Below are positions 1-12,900 of a DNA stretch of 64,000 nt, in pieces. Both the position numbers and the translations under genes were made by a program. The stretch comes from Gadus chalcogrammus. Taxonomy: Eukaryota; Chordata; Actinopteri; Gadiformes; Gadidae. Numbering within the stretch: position 1 is the stretch's first letter; the number at the start of each line of letters is the position of its first letter. Location: positions 24,733,678 to 24,797,677 of the forward strand of contig NC_079426.1 of the NCBI RefSeq assembly GCF_026213295.1. Reading direction: 5' to 3'. The notes beneath the pieces were generated by a model. It was given only the letters and a program-made list of their open reading frames with translations. It was not told where the DNA came from and made no database searches.

Positions 1-1191
1 TTCCGCTACCGTTTAGTCGTCGACGGTTGGATCAAAATAGTTTTTACTGATTTGCAACGCAAAACATATATTCAAAACGCTACCGTTTCGTCAACGATGG
101 TCGGATCAAAATAGTTTTGCTGATTTCTTGTAGTGTGCGTCTGAAGATGTCGTGTGCAAAGTTTGGTGTCAATTGGGCAAGAAATGTGGGAGGAGTAGCG
201 AAAAGGCAGTTTAGCTGTTTTTGCGATTTTGCATAAAGAAAATACTGACGCAAATGGGCCTGGCCTATGCCAAAAGATGCAGCTGACTCCAGTGAATCTG
301 TGCGTGTAACGTTTTTGACTGTGGGAGCTTTGGTGTGGGAGTTATAGCCTAAAACGCGTTTTCAGAACATTCCATTGGCCAAATAGGAGATATATTATTT
401 CGTCGTTTTTTGGCGCCGCCCTGTTGGCGAAATTTTCCAAAGACAATTTTCCTTTGCCAAATAACTCCCGCCTATATTATTAATTCTTGGCCATATTTTT
501 TATATAGACTCGGGTTTGCCCCTTGATGGTTCCCTTATAGTTTGAAGAACATTCCTTTGGCCAATTAGAAGATATACAATTTCCTCGTTTATTGCGCCCC
601 CTAATGGCGAAATATTCCGAATTCTTTATTGAACGCCATTAAGGGTAGCACCGACATGTGTCTAAAATTTGGACTTGATCCGACGTTCACTTTTGGTATT
701 CTTTGAATTTTTGCGTTTTGACGTAAAACGTAGCCAATAAACAAATATTCAAAACGCTACCGTTTCGTCGTCGAAGGTCGGATCAAAAAACTGTTGATGA
801 TTCCTTTGCGTGTGCGTCTGAAGATGTCGTGTGCAAAGTTTGGTGTTGATTGGTCAAGAAATGTGGGAGGAGTAGGGAAAAAACTGTTTTGCGGTTTTCG
901 CGATTTAGCGAAAAATATTCATAGACGCAAATGGGCGTGGCCTAGCCCAAAAGATGCAGCAGACTCCTGTGCATCTGTGGGTATAACGTTTTTGACTGTG
1001 GGAGGTTCGGTGTGGGAGTTATAGCCCCAAACGCGTATTCCTTGGTATAGCGCCACCTAGTGGCCGGCATGTCTGGATTTTGTCGTCTGCGTACACATCA
1101 CAGACCTGGATCTAGTCATGCAATTGGCGTGTCCGCACCATTTACGGTTTGGGGTGTGGGCCCACTTTTAGGGAAGGAAGTATAATAATAA
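1..1191 (+). repeat. Partial long-class satellite unit at window edge
   Basis: The window opens inside a long-class unit. The first bases match the stretch starting near 6,670 in the unit at 6543-8027, so roughly the first 120-130 bp of this unit are missing. It carries the older copy of the conserved ~210-bp module (about 140-345), the module around GTTTTCAGAACATTCC (about 357-560), the newer copy of the conserved module (about 805-1020) and an intact CTCF-like core at 1048-1066. It ends in a short (TAA)n linker without a hairpin cassette. Confidence 0.9.
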
Positions 1192-4040
1192 CTAGAACTG
1201 CAAGCAGTTATGCAGGGGTCCAAGAAGTGTGCATTTCGCCGGCACAACGCGACAAGAAATGTGCATTTCGCCGGAAAAACGCGAAGCATGTGTTCAAAAC
1301 GCTACCCTGAACCTGTGGAGTAGCGAGAAGTCAGTGTAGCGTTTTCGCGGCGAAATTTTTGTAGAAGATATACAATTTCCTTGTTTATTGCGCCCCCTAA
1401 TGGCGAAATTTTCCGAATTTTTTATCGAAGGTCATTAAGGTTAGCACCAACATGTGTCTAAAATTTGGACTCGATCCGATGTCTAATTTTGGAATTTTTT
1501 GTTTTTTTTATTTTCCACGTCTAATTTAGCTAATAAAAGAATATTCAAAACTCTACCGTTTCGTCGTCGAAGGTCGGATCAAAAAACTGTATATGATTTC
1601 TTTGCGTGTGCGTCTGAAGATGCCGTGTGCAAAGTTTGGTGTTGATTGGTCAAGAAATGTGCGAGGAGTAGCGAAAAAACAGTTTTGCGGTTTTCGCGAT
1701 TTAGCGAAAAATATTCATAGACGCAAATGGGCGTGGCCTAGGCCAAAAGATGCAGCAGACTCCAGTGAATCTGTGTGTACAAGGTTTTGAATGTGGGAGG
1801 TTCGTTGTGGGAGTTATAGCCCCAAACGCGTCTTTCCTTGGTATAGCGCCACCTAGTGGCCGGCGTGTCTGGATTTGGTCGTCTGCTTAGAACTCAGGGC
1901 CCTGGATCTAGTCATGCAATTGGCGTGTCGGCACCATTTACGGTTTGGGCTGTGGACCCACTTCTAGGGGGGAATAATAATAATAATAATAAAAAAAATC
2001 CTTACAAAAACAATAGGGATCCAACCTGTTGGCTTGGACCCCTAATAAAAATCCTTACAAAAACAATAGGGATCCAACCTGTTGGCTTGGACCCCTAATA
2101 ATAATAATAATAATAACTAGAACTGCAAGCAGTTATGCAGGGGTCCAAGAAGTGTGCATTTCGCCGGCACAACGCGAAGCATGTGTTCAAAAATTGAGAA
2201 ACAGCGTGTGCCAAAAGATGCAGCTGACTCCAGTGAATCTGTGGATAGAAAGGTTTTGACTGTGGGAGCTTCGGTGTGGGAGTTATAGCCCAAAACGCGT
2301 TTTCAGAACATTCCATTGGCAAGTTAGGAGATATATTATTTCGTCGTTTATTTGCGACCCCTTGTGGCGAAATTTTCCAAAGACAATTTTCCTTTGCCAA
2401 ATAACTCCCGCCCACATTAATAATTCTTGGCCATATTTTTTATATAGACTCGGGTTTGCCCCTTGATGGTTTCCTTTGAGTTTGAAGAACATTCCTTTGG
2501 CCAATAAGAAGATATACAATTTCCTCGTTTATTGCGCCCCCTAATGGCGAAATATTCCGAAAATTTTATTGAACGACATTAAGGTTAGCACCAACATGTC
2601 TGTAAAATTTGGACTCGTTCCGATGTCTACCTTTGGATTTTTCTGGATTTTTGATTTTCCACGTCTAATTTAGCTAATATACCAATATTCAAAACGCTAC
2701 CGTTTCGTCGTCGACGGTCGGATCAAAAAACTGTCCGATAATTTCTTTGCGTGTGCGTCTGAAGATGTCGTGTGCAAAGTTTGGTGTTGATTGGTCAAAA
2801 AATGTGGGAGGAGTAGGGAAAAAACTGTTTTGCGGTTTTCGCGATTTTGCGAAAAATATTCATAGACGCAAATGGGCGTGGCCTATGCCAAAAGATGCAG
2901 CAGACTCCAGTGAATATGTGTGTACAAGTTTTTTGACTGTGGGAGGTTCGGTGTGGGAGTTATAGCCCCAAACGCGTATTCCTTGGTATAGCGCCACCTA
3001 GTGACCGGCGTGTCTGGATTTTGTCGTCTGCTTAGAACTCAGGGCCCTGGATCTAGTCATGCAATTGGCGTGTCGGCACCATTTACGGTTTGGGCTGTGG
3101 ACCCACTTCTAGGGGGGAATAATAATAAAAACTAGAACTGCAAGCAGTTATGCAGGGGTCCAAGAAGTGTGCATTTCGCCGGCACAACGCGACAAGAAAT
3201 TTGCATTTCGCCGGAAAAACGCGAAGCATGTGTTCAAAACGCTACCCTGAACCTGTGGAGTAGCGAGAAGTCAGTGTAGCGTTTTCGCGGCGAAATTTTT
3301 GTAGAAGATATACAATTTCCTCGTTTATTGCGCCCCCTAATGGCGAAATTTTCCGAAATTTTTATCGAAGGTCATTAAGGTTAGCACCAACATGTGTCTA
3401 AAATTTGGACTCGATTCGATGTCTAATTTTGGAATTTTTTGTTTTTTTAATTTTCCACGTCTAATTTAGCTAATAAAAGAATATTCAAAACTCTACCGTT
3501 TCGTCGTCGAAGGTCGGATCAAAAAACTGTATATGATTCCTTTGCGTGTGCGTCTGAAGATGCCGTGTGCAAAGTTTGGTGTTGATTGGTCAAGAAATGT
3601 GCGAGGAGTAGCGAAAAAAACAGTTTTGCGGTTTTCGCGATTTAGCGAAAAATATTCATAGACGCAAATGGGCGTGGCCTAGGCCAAAAGATGCAGCAGA
3701 CTCCAGTGCATCTGTGTGTACAAGTTTTTGGACTCTGGGAGGTTCGGTGTCGGAGTTATAGCCCCAAACGCGTATTCCCTGGTATAGCGCCACCTAGTGG
3801 CCGGCGTGTCTGGATTTTGTCGTCTGCGTAGTCCGAAGAGATCTGGATCTAGTCATGTAATTGGCGTGTGTGCACCATTTACGGTTTGGGCTGTGGTACC
3901 ACTTTTAGGGGGGTAAGTATAAAAATAATAATAAAAAGAAAAATCCTTACAAAAACAATAGGGATCCAACCTGTTGGCTTGGACCCCTAAAAATCCTTAC
4001 AAAAACAATAGGGATCCAACCTGTTGGCTTGGACCCCTAA

Positions 4041-4857
4041 CTAGAACTGCAAGCAGTTATGCAGGGGTCCAAGAAGTGTGCATTTCGCCGGCACAACGCG
4101 ACAAGAAATGTGCGTTTCGCCGGCACAAAGCGAAGCATGTGTTCAAAAAGCTACCCTGAATCTGTGGATACAAAGGATTTGACTGTGGTAGGAGTAGCGA
4201 GAAGTCAGTGTAGCGTTTTCGTGGCGAAATTTTGTAGAAGATATACAATTTCCTCGTTTATTGCGCCCCCTAATGGCGGAATTTTCCGAAATTTTTATCC
4301 AACGTCATTAAGGTTAGCACCAACATGTGTGTAGAATTTGGACTCGATCCGATGTCTAATTTTGGATTTTTTTGTATTTTTGATTTTCCACGTCTAATTT
4401 AGCTAATATACCAATATTCAAAATGCTATCGTTTCGTCGTCGAAGGTCGGATCAAAAAACTGTATATGATTCCTTTGCGTGTGCGTCTGAAGATGTCGTG
4501 TGCAAAGTTTTGTGTCGATTGGTCAAGAAATGTGGGAGGAGTAGCGAAAAAACAGTTTTGCGGTTTTCGCGATTTTGCGAAAAAAAATTATAGACGCAAA
4601 TGGGCGTGGCCTATGCCAAAAGATGCAGCAGACTCCAGTGAATCTGTGTGTACGAGGTTTTGAATGTGGGAGGTTCGGTGTGGGAGTTATAGCCCCAAAC
4701 GCATTTTCCCTTGGTATAGCGCCACCTAGTGGCCGGCGTGTCTGGATTTTGTTATCTGAGTAGCGGTGCCGGACCTGGATCTAGTCATGCAATTGGCGTG
4801 TCGGCACCATTTACGGTTTGGGCTGTGGACCCACTTTTAGCGCGGGAAGTATAATAA
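4041..4857 (+). repeat. Short-class satellite unit (reference copy, 817 bp)
   Basis: Order of blocks in this reference copy: a palindromic start (AACTGC-AA-GCAGTT) at 4046-4059; a 30-bp doublet built on TTTCGCCGGCACAA at about 4075-4140; a block with GTAGCGAGAAGTCAGTGTAGCG; a CTCF-like block at 4261-4279; an A/T-rich stretch at about 4340-4420; a block with TTTCGTCGTCGAAGGTCGG; the most conserved module, about 4480-4690; the CTCF-consensus core at 4717-4735; a variable stretch around GGATCTAGTCATG; and a (TAA)n linker. Most of the 47 units have this layout, with lengths of about 730-930 bp depending on how many hairpin cassettes sit in the linker. Confidence 0.9.
4261..4279 (-). promoter_or_regulatory. 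Second, weaker CTCF-like motif (reference copy)
   Basis: The block TTGCGCCCCCTAATGGCG occurs about once per unit, a few hundred bases before the stronger core. On the minus strand it reads GCCATTAGGGGGCGC, which keeps the CCA..AG.GGGCGC skeleton of the CTCF motif but has about three mismatches to the 19-bp consensus. It has the same orientation as the stronger core. The long and medium units carry further degenerate relatives (GGCGCCGCCCTGTTGGCG and GCGACCCCTTGTGGCG). Whether any of these is bound is unknown. Confidence 0.35.
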
Positions 4858-7199
4858 CTAGAACTGCAAGCAGTTATGCAGGGGTCCAAGAAGTGTGCAT
4901 TTCGCCGGCACAACGCGACAAGAAATGTGCGTTTCGCCGGCACAACGCGAAGCATGTGTTCAAAACGCTACCCTGAACCTGTGGATACAAAGGATTTGAC
5001 TGTGGTAGGAGAAGCGAGAAGTCAATGTAGCGTTTTTGCGGCGAAATTTTGTAGAAGATATACAATTTCCTCGTTTATTGCGCCCCCTAATGGCGGAATT
5101 TTCCGAAATTTTTATCCAACGTCATTAAGGTTAGCACCAACATGTGTGTAGAATTTGGACTCGATCCGATGTCTAATTTTGGATTTTTTTGTATTTTTGA
5201 TTTTCCACGTCTAATTTAGCTAATATACCAATATTCAAAATGCTATCGTTTCGTCGTCGAAGGTCGGATCAAAAAACTGTATATGATTCCTTTGCGTGTG
5301 CGTCTGAAGATGTCGTGTGCAAAGTTTTGTGTCGATTGGTCAAGAAATGTGGGAGGAGTAGCGAAAAAACAGTTTTGCGGTTTTCGCGATTTTGCGAAAA
5401 ATATTCATTGACGCAAATGGGCGTGGCCTAGGCCAAAAGATGCAGCAGACTCCAGTGCATCTGTGTGTACAAGTTTTTGGACTGTGGGAGGTTCGGTGTT
5501 GGAGTTATAGCCCCAAACGCGTATTCCTTGGTATAGCGCCACCTAGGGACCGGCGTGTCTGGATTTTGTTATCTGAGTAGCGGTGCCGATTCTGGATCTA
5601 GTCATGTAATTGGCGCGTGTGCACCATTTACGGTTTGGGCTGCAGTTCCACTTTCACCGCGGGAAGAATAAGAAGAATCGCTACAAAAACCATAGGGATC
5701 CAACCTGTTGGCTTGGACCCCTAACAAGAAATGTGCATTTCGCCGGCACAACGCGAAGCATGTGTTCAAAACGCTACCCTGTACCTGTGGATACAAAGGA
5801 TTTGACTGTGGTACGAGTAGCGAGAAGTCAGTGTAGCGTTTTCGCGGCGAAATTTTGTAGAAGATATACAATTTCCTTGTTTATTGCGCCCCCTAATGGC
5901 GAAATTTTCCGATATTTTTGTCGAACGTCATTAAGGTTAGCACCAACATGTCTGTAAAATTTGGGCTCGATCCGATGTATAATTCTGGATTTCTTCGGAT
6001 TTTTGACTTTTCACGTCTAATTTAGCTAATAAACAAATATTCAAAACGCTACCGTTTCGTCGTCGAAGGTCGGATCAAAAAAGTGTCTAGGATTTCTTTG
6101 CGTGTGCGTCTGAAGATGTCGTGTGCAAAGTTTGGTGTTGATCGGGCGAGAAATGTGGGAGGAGTAGCGAAAAAACAGTTTTGCGGTTTTCGCGATTTAG
6201 CGAAAAATATTCATAGACGCAAATGGGCGTGGCCTAGGCCCAAAGATGCAGCAGACTCCAGTGCATCTGTGTGTACAAGTTTTTGGACTCTGGGAGGTTC
6301 GGTGTGGAAGTTATAGCCCCAAACGCGTATTCCTTGGTATAGCGCCACCTAGGGACCGGCGTGTCTGGATTTTGTTATCTGAGTAGCGGTGCCGATTCTG
6401 GATCTAGTCATGCAATTGGCGCGTGTGCACCATTTACGGTTTGGGCTGTGGTACCACTTCTAAGGCGTACGAAATAATAATAATCCTTACAAAAACAATA
6501 GGGATCCAACCTGTTGGCTTGGACCCCTAATAATAATAATAACAAGAAATGTGCATTTCGCCGGCACAACGCGAACCAAGTATTCAAAACGCTACCGTGA
6601 ACAACCTGTGGATATAAAGGTTTTGACTGTGAGAGGTTCAGTGTGGGAGTTTCGGCCCCAAACGCATTTTCCGCTACCGTTTAGTCGTCGACGGTTGGAT
6701 CAAAATAGTTTTTACTGATTTGCAACGCAAAACATATATTCAAAACGCTACCGTTTCGTCAACGATGGTCGGATCAAAATAGTTTTGCTGATTTCTTGTA
6801 GTGTGCGTCTGAAGATGTCGTGTGCAAAGTTTGGTGTCAATTGGGCAAGAAATGTGGGAGGAGTAGCGAAAAGGCAGTTTAGCTGTTTTTGCGATTTTGC
6901 ATAAAGAAAATACTGACGCAAATGGGCCTGGCCTATGCCAAAAGATGCAGCTGACTCCAGTGAATCTTTGCGTATAACGTTTTTGACTGTGGGAGCTTCG
7001 GTGTGGGAGTTATAGCCTAAAACGCGTTTTCAGAACATTCCATTGGCCAAATAGGAGATATATTATTTCATCGTTTTTTGGCGCCGCCCTGTTGGCGAAA
7101 TTTTACAAAGACAATTTTCCTTTGCCAAATAACTCCCGCCTACATTATTAATTCTTGGCCATATTTTTTATATAGACTCGGGTTTGCCCCTTGATGGTT

Positions 7200-9937
7200 C
7201 CCTTATAGTTTGAAGAACATTCCTTTGGCCAATTAGAAGATATACAATTTCCTCGTTTATTGCGCCCCCTAAAGGCGAAATTGTCCGAATTTTTTATCGT
7301 ACGTCATTAAGGTTAGCACCAACATATGTGTAGAATTTGGACTCGATCCGATGTCTAATTTTGGATTTTTTTGGATTTTAAATGTTCCACGTCTAATTTA
7401 GCTAATAAACAAATATTGAAAACTCTACCGTTTCGTTGTCGAAGGTCGGATCAAATAACTGTTGATGATTTCTTTGCGTGTGGGTCTGAAGATGTCGTGT
7501 GCAAAGTTTGGTGTCGATTGGTCAAAAAATGTGGGAGGAGTAGGGAAAAAACAGTTTTGCGGTTTTCGCGATTTAGCGAAAAATATTCATAGACGCAAAT
7601 GGGCGTGGCCTAGGCCAAAAGATGCAGCAGACTCCAGTGCATCTGTGGGTACAAGTTTTTGGACTCTGTGAGGTTCGGTGTGGGAGTTATAGCCCCAAAC
7701 GCGTATTCCTTGGTATAGCGCCACCTAGTGACCGGCGTGTCCGGATTTTGTCGTCTGCGTACACATCACAGACATGGATCTAGTCATGCAATTGGCGTGT
7801 CCGCACCATTTACGGTTTGGGGTGTGGGCCCACTTTTAGGGAAGGAAGTATAATAATAATAATAATAAAAATCCTTACAAAAACAATAGGGATCCAACCT
7901 GTTGGCTTGGACCCCTAATAATCCTTACAAAAACAATAGGGATCCAACCTGTTGGCTTGGACCCCTAATAATAATAAAAATCCTTACAAAAACAATAGGG
8001 ATCCAACCTGTTGGCTTGGACCCCTAACTAGAACTGCAAGCAGTTATGCAGGGGTCCAAGAAGTGTGCATTTCGCCGGCACAATGCGAAGCATGTGTTCA
8101 AAACGCTACCCTGAACCTGTGGATACAAAGGATTTGACTGTGGTAGGAGTAGCGGGAAGTCAGTGTAGCGTTTTCGCGGCGAGATTTTGTCGAAGATATA
8201 CAATTTCCTCGTTTATTGCGCCCCCTTATGGCGAAATATTCCGATTATTTTATTGAACGCCAGTAGGGGTAGCATCAACATGTGTCAAAAATTTGGACTT
8301 GATCCGATGACTAATTTTGGTATTTTTTTATTTTTTTGCGTTTTGACGTAAAACGTAGCTAATAAACAAATATTCAAAACGCTACCGTTTCGTCGTCGAA
8401 GGTCGGATCAAAAAAGTGTCTAGGATTTCTTTGCGTGTGCGTCTGAAGATGTCGTGTGCAAAGTTTTGTGTTGATTGGTCAAGAAATGTGGGAGGAGTAG
8501 GGAAAAAACTGTTTTGCGGTTTTTGCGATTTAGCGAAAAATATTCATGGACGCAAATGGGCGTGGCCTAGGCCAAAAGATGCAGCAGACTCCAGTGCATC
8601 TGTGGGTACAAGTTTTTGGACTCTGGGAGGTTCGGTGTGGGAGTTATAGCCCCAAACGCGTATTCCTTGGTATAGCGCCACCTAGGGACCGGCGTGTCTG
8701 GATTTTGTTATCTGAGTAGCGGTGCCGGACCTGGTTCTAGTCATGTAATTGGCGCGTGTGCACCATTTACGGTTTGGGCTGTGGTACCACTTCTAAGGCG
8801 TACGAAATAATAATAATAATAATCCTTACAAAAACAATAGGGATCCAACCTGTTGGCTTGGACCCCTAATAAAAATCCTTACAAAAACAATAGGGATCCA
8901 ACCTGTTGGCTTGGACCCCTAACTAGAACTGCAAGCAGTTATGCAGGGGTCCAAGAAGTGTGCATTTCGCCGGCACAACGCGACAAGAAATGTGCATTTC
9001 ACCGGCACAACGCGTAGCAAGTATTCAAAACGCTACCGTGAACAACATGTGGATATAAAGGTTTTGACTGTGGGAGCTTCGGTGTGGGAGTTATAGCCTA
9101 AAACGCGTTTTCAGAACATTCCATTGGCCAAATAGGAGATAGACAATGTCGTCGTTTTTTGGAGCCGCCCTGTTGGCGAAATTTTCCAAAGACAATTTTC
9201 CTTTGCCAAATAACTCCCGCCCACATTAATAATTATAAGCCATATTTTCTGTATAGACTCGGGTTTGCCCCTTGATGGTTTCACTTGAGTTTGAAGAACA
9301 TTCCTTGGACCAATTAGAAGATATACAATTTCCTCGTTTATTGCGCCCCCTAAAGGCGAAATTGTCCGAATTTTTTATCGTACGTCAGTAAGGTTAGCAC
9401 CAACATATGTGTAGAATTTGGACTCGATCCGATGTCTAATTTTGGATTTTTTTGGATTTTAAATGTTCCACGTCTAATTTAGCTAATAAACAAATATTGA
9501 AAACTCTACCGTTTCGTTGTCGAAGGTCGGATCAAATAACTGTTGATGATTTCTTTGCGTGTGGGTCTGAAGATGTCGTGTGCAAAGTTTGGTGTCGATT
9601 GGTCAAAAAATGTGGGAGGAGTAGGGAAAAAACAGTTTTGCGGTTTTCGCGATTTAGCGAAAAATATTCATAGACGCAAATGGGCGTGGCCTAGGCCAAA
9701 AGATGCAGCAGACTCCAGTGCATCTGTGGGTACAAGTTTTTGGACTCTGTGAGGTTCGGTGTGGGAGTTATAGCCCCAAACGCGTATTCCTTGGTATAGC
9801 GCCACCTAGTGACCGGCGTGTCCGGATTTTGTCGTCTGCGTACACATCACAGACATGGATCTAGTCATGCAATTGGCGTGTCCGCACCATTTACGGTTTG
9901 GGGTGTGGGCCCACTTTTAGGGAAGGAAGTATAATAA
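7200..9937 (+). repeat. Segmental duplication within the array, 2,081-bp offset
   Basis: The stretch of about 7,250-7,850 recurs at about 9,331-9,931 with almost no differences, including private variants (CCTAAAGGCGAAATTGTCC, TTGGATTTTAAATG, GTGTGGGTCTGAAG). Part of it is seen again at about 37,150-37,400. Shared private variants separated by other unit types indicate block-wise duplication rather than simple unit-by-unit expansion. Confidence 0.8.
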
Positions 9938-12900
9938 CTAGAACTGCAAGCAGTTATGCAGGGGTCCAAGAAGTGTGCATTTCGCCGGCACAACGCGACA
10001 AGAAATGTGCATTTCGCCGGCACAACGCGAAGCATGTGTTCAAAACGCTACCCTGAACCTGTGGATACAAAGGATTTGACTGTGGTAGGAGTAGCGAGAA
10101 GTCAGTGTAGCGTTTTCGCGGCGAAATTTTGTAGAAGATATACAATTTCCTCGTTTATTGCGCCCCCTAATGGCGAAATTTTCCGAATTTTTTATCGAAC
10201 GACATTAAGGTTAGCACCAACATGTGTGTAGAATTTGGACTCGATCCGATGTCTAATTTTGGATTTTTTTGGATTTTTAATTTTCCACGTCTAATTTTGC
10301 TAATAAACAAATATTCAAAACTCTACCGTTTCGTCGTCGAAGGTCGGATCAAAAAACTGTCTAAGATTTCTTTGCGTGTGCGTCTGAAGATGCCGTGTGC
10401 AAAGTTTGGTGTTGATTGGTCAAGAAATGTGTGAGGAGTAGCGAAAATACAGTTTTGCGGTTTTCGCGATTTAGCGAAAAATATTCATAGACGCAAATGG
10501 GCGTGGCCTAGGCCAAAAGATGCAGCAGACTCCAGTGCATCTGTGTGTACAAGTTATTGGACTCTGGGTGGTTCGGTGTGGGAGTTATAGCCCCAAACGC
10601 GTATTCCTTGGTATAGCGCCACCTAGTGGCCGGCGTGTCTGGATTTGGTCGTCTGCGTAGTCCGAAGAGATCTGGATCTAGTCATGCAATTCGCGTGTCG
10701 GCACCTTTTACGGTTTGGGGTGTGGGCCCACTTTTAGGGGGGTAAGAATAATAAGAAAAATCCTTACAAAAACAATAGGGATCCAACCTGTTGGCTTGGA
10801 CCCCTAATAATAATAACTAGAACTGCAAGCAGTTATGCAGGGGTCCAAGAAGTGTGCATTTCGCCGGCACAACGCGACAAGAAATGTGCATTTCGCCGGC
10901 ACAACGCGAAGCATGTGTTGAAAACGCTACCCTGAACCTGTGGATACAAAAGGATTTGACTGTGGTAGGAGTAGCGAGAAGTCAGTGTAGCGTTTTCCGC
11001 GGCGAAATTTTGTAGAAGATATACAATTTCCTCGTTTATTGCGCCCCCTAATGGCGAAATTTTCCGAAATTTTTATCGAACGTCATTAAGGTTAGCACCA
11101 ACATGTGTGTAGAATTTGGACTCGATCCGATGTCTAATTTTGGATTTTTTTGGATTTTTAATTTTCCACGTCTAATTTAGCTAATATACCAATATTCAAA
11201 ATGCTATCGTTTCGTCGTCGAAGGTCGGATCAAAAAACTGTATATGATTCCTTTGCGTGTGCGTCTGAAGATGTCGTGTGCAAAGTTTTGTGTCGATTGG
11301 TCAAGAAATGTGGGAGGAGTAGCGAAAAAACAGTTTTGCGGTTTTCGCGATTTTGCGAAAAAAAATTATAGACGCAAATGGGCGTGGCCTATGCCAAAAG
11401 ATGCAGCAGACTCCAGTGAATCTGTGTGTACGAGGTTTTGAATGTGGGAGGTTCGGTGTGGGAGTTATAGCCCCAAACGCGTCTTTCCTTGGTATAGCGC
11501 CACCTAGTGGCCGGCGTGTCTGGATTTTGTCGTCTGCTTAGAACTCAGGGCCCTGGATCTAGTCATGCAATTGGCGTGTCAGCACCATTTACGGTTTGGG
11601 CTGTGGACCCACTTCTAGGGGGGAATAATAACTAGAACTGCAAGCAGTTATGCAGGGGTCCAAGAAGTGTGCATTTCGCCGGCACAACGCGAAGCATGTG
11701 TTCAAAAATTGAGAAACAGCGTATGCCAAAAGATGCAGCTGACTCCAGTGAATCTGTGGATATAAAGGTTTTGACTGTGGGAGCTTCGGTGTGGGAGTTA
11801 TAGCCCAAAACGCGTTTTCAGAACATTCCATTGGCCAGTTAGGAGATATATTATTTCGTCGTTTATTTGCGACCCCTTGTGGCGAAATTTACCAAGGACA
11901 ATTTTCCTTTGCCAAATAACTCCCGCCCACATTAATAATTCTTGGCCATATTTTTTATATAGACTCGGGTTTGCCCCTTGATGGTTCCCTTATAGTTTGA
12001 AGAACATTCCTTGGGCCAATTAGAAGATATACAATTTCCTCGTTTATTGCGCCCCCTAATGGCGAAATATTCCGAAAATTTTATTGAACGACATTAAGGT
12101 TAGCACCAACATGTATGTAAAATTTGGACTCGTTCCGATGTCTACTTTTGGATCTTTCTGGATTTTTGATTTTCCACGTCTAATTTAGCTAATATACCAA
12201 TATTCAAAACGCTACCGTTTCGTCGTCGACGGTCGGATCAAAAAACTGTCCGATAATTTCTTTGCGTGTGCGTCTGAAGATGTCGTGTGCAAAGGTTGGT
12301 GTTGATTGGTCAAAAAATGTGGGAGGAGTAGGGAAAAAACTGTTTTGCGGTTTTCGCGATTTTGCGAAAAATATTCATAGACGCAAATGGGCGTGGCCTA
12401 TGCCAAAAGATGCAGCAGACTCCAGTGAATATGTGTCTACAAGTTTTTGGACTCTGGGAGGTTCGGTGTGGGAGTTATAGCCCTAAACGCGTATTCCTTG
12501 GTATAGCGCCACCTAGTGGCCGGCGTGTCTGGATTTTGTCGTCTGCCTAGAACTCAGGGACCTGGATCTAGTCATGCAATTGGCATGTCGGCACCATTTA
12601 CGGTTTGGGCTGTGGGCCCACTTCTAGGGGGGAATAATAATAACTAGAACTGCAAGCAGTTATGCAGGGGTCCAAGAAGTGTGCATTTCGCCGGCACAAC
12701 GCGACAAGAAATGTGCTTTTCGCCGGCACAACGCGGAGCATGTGTTGAAAACGCTACCCTGAACCTGTGGATACAAAGGATTTGACTGTGGTTGGAGTAG
12801 CGAGAAGTCAGTGTAGCGTTTTCGCGGCGAAATTTTGTAGAAGATATACAATTTCCTCGTTTATTGCGCCCCCTAACGGCGAAATTGTCCGAAATTTTTC

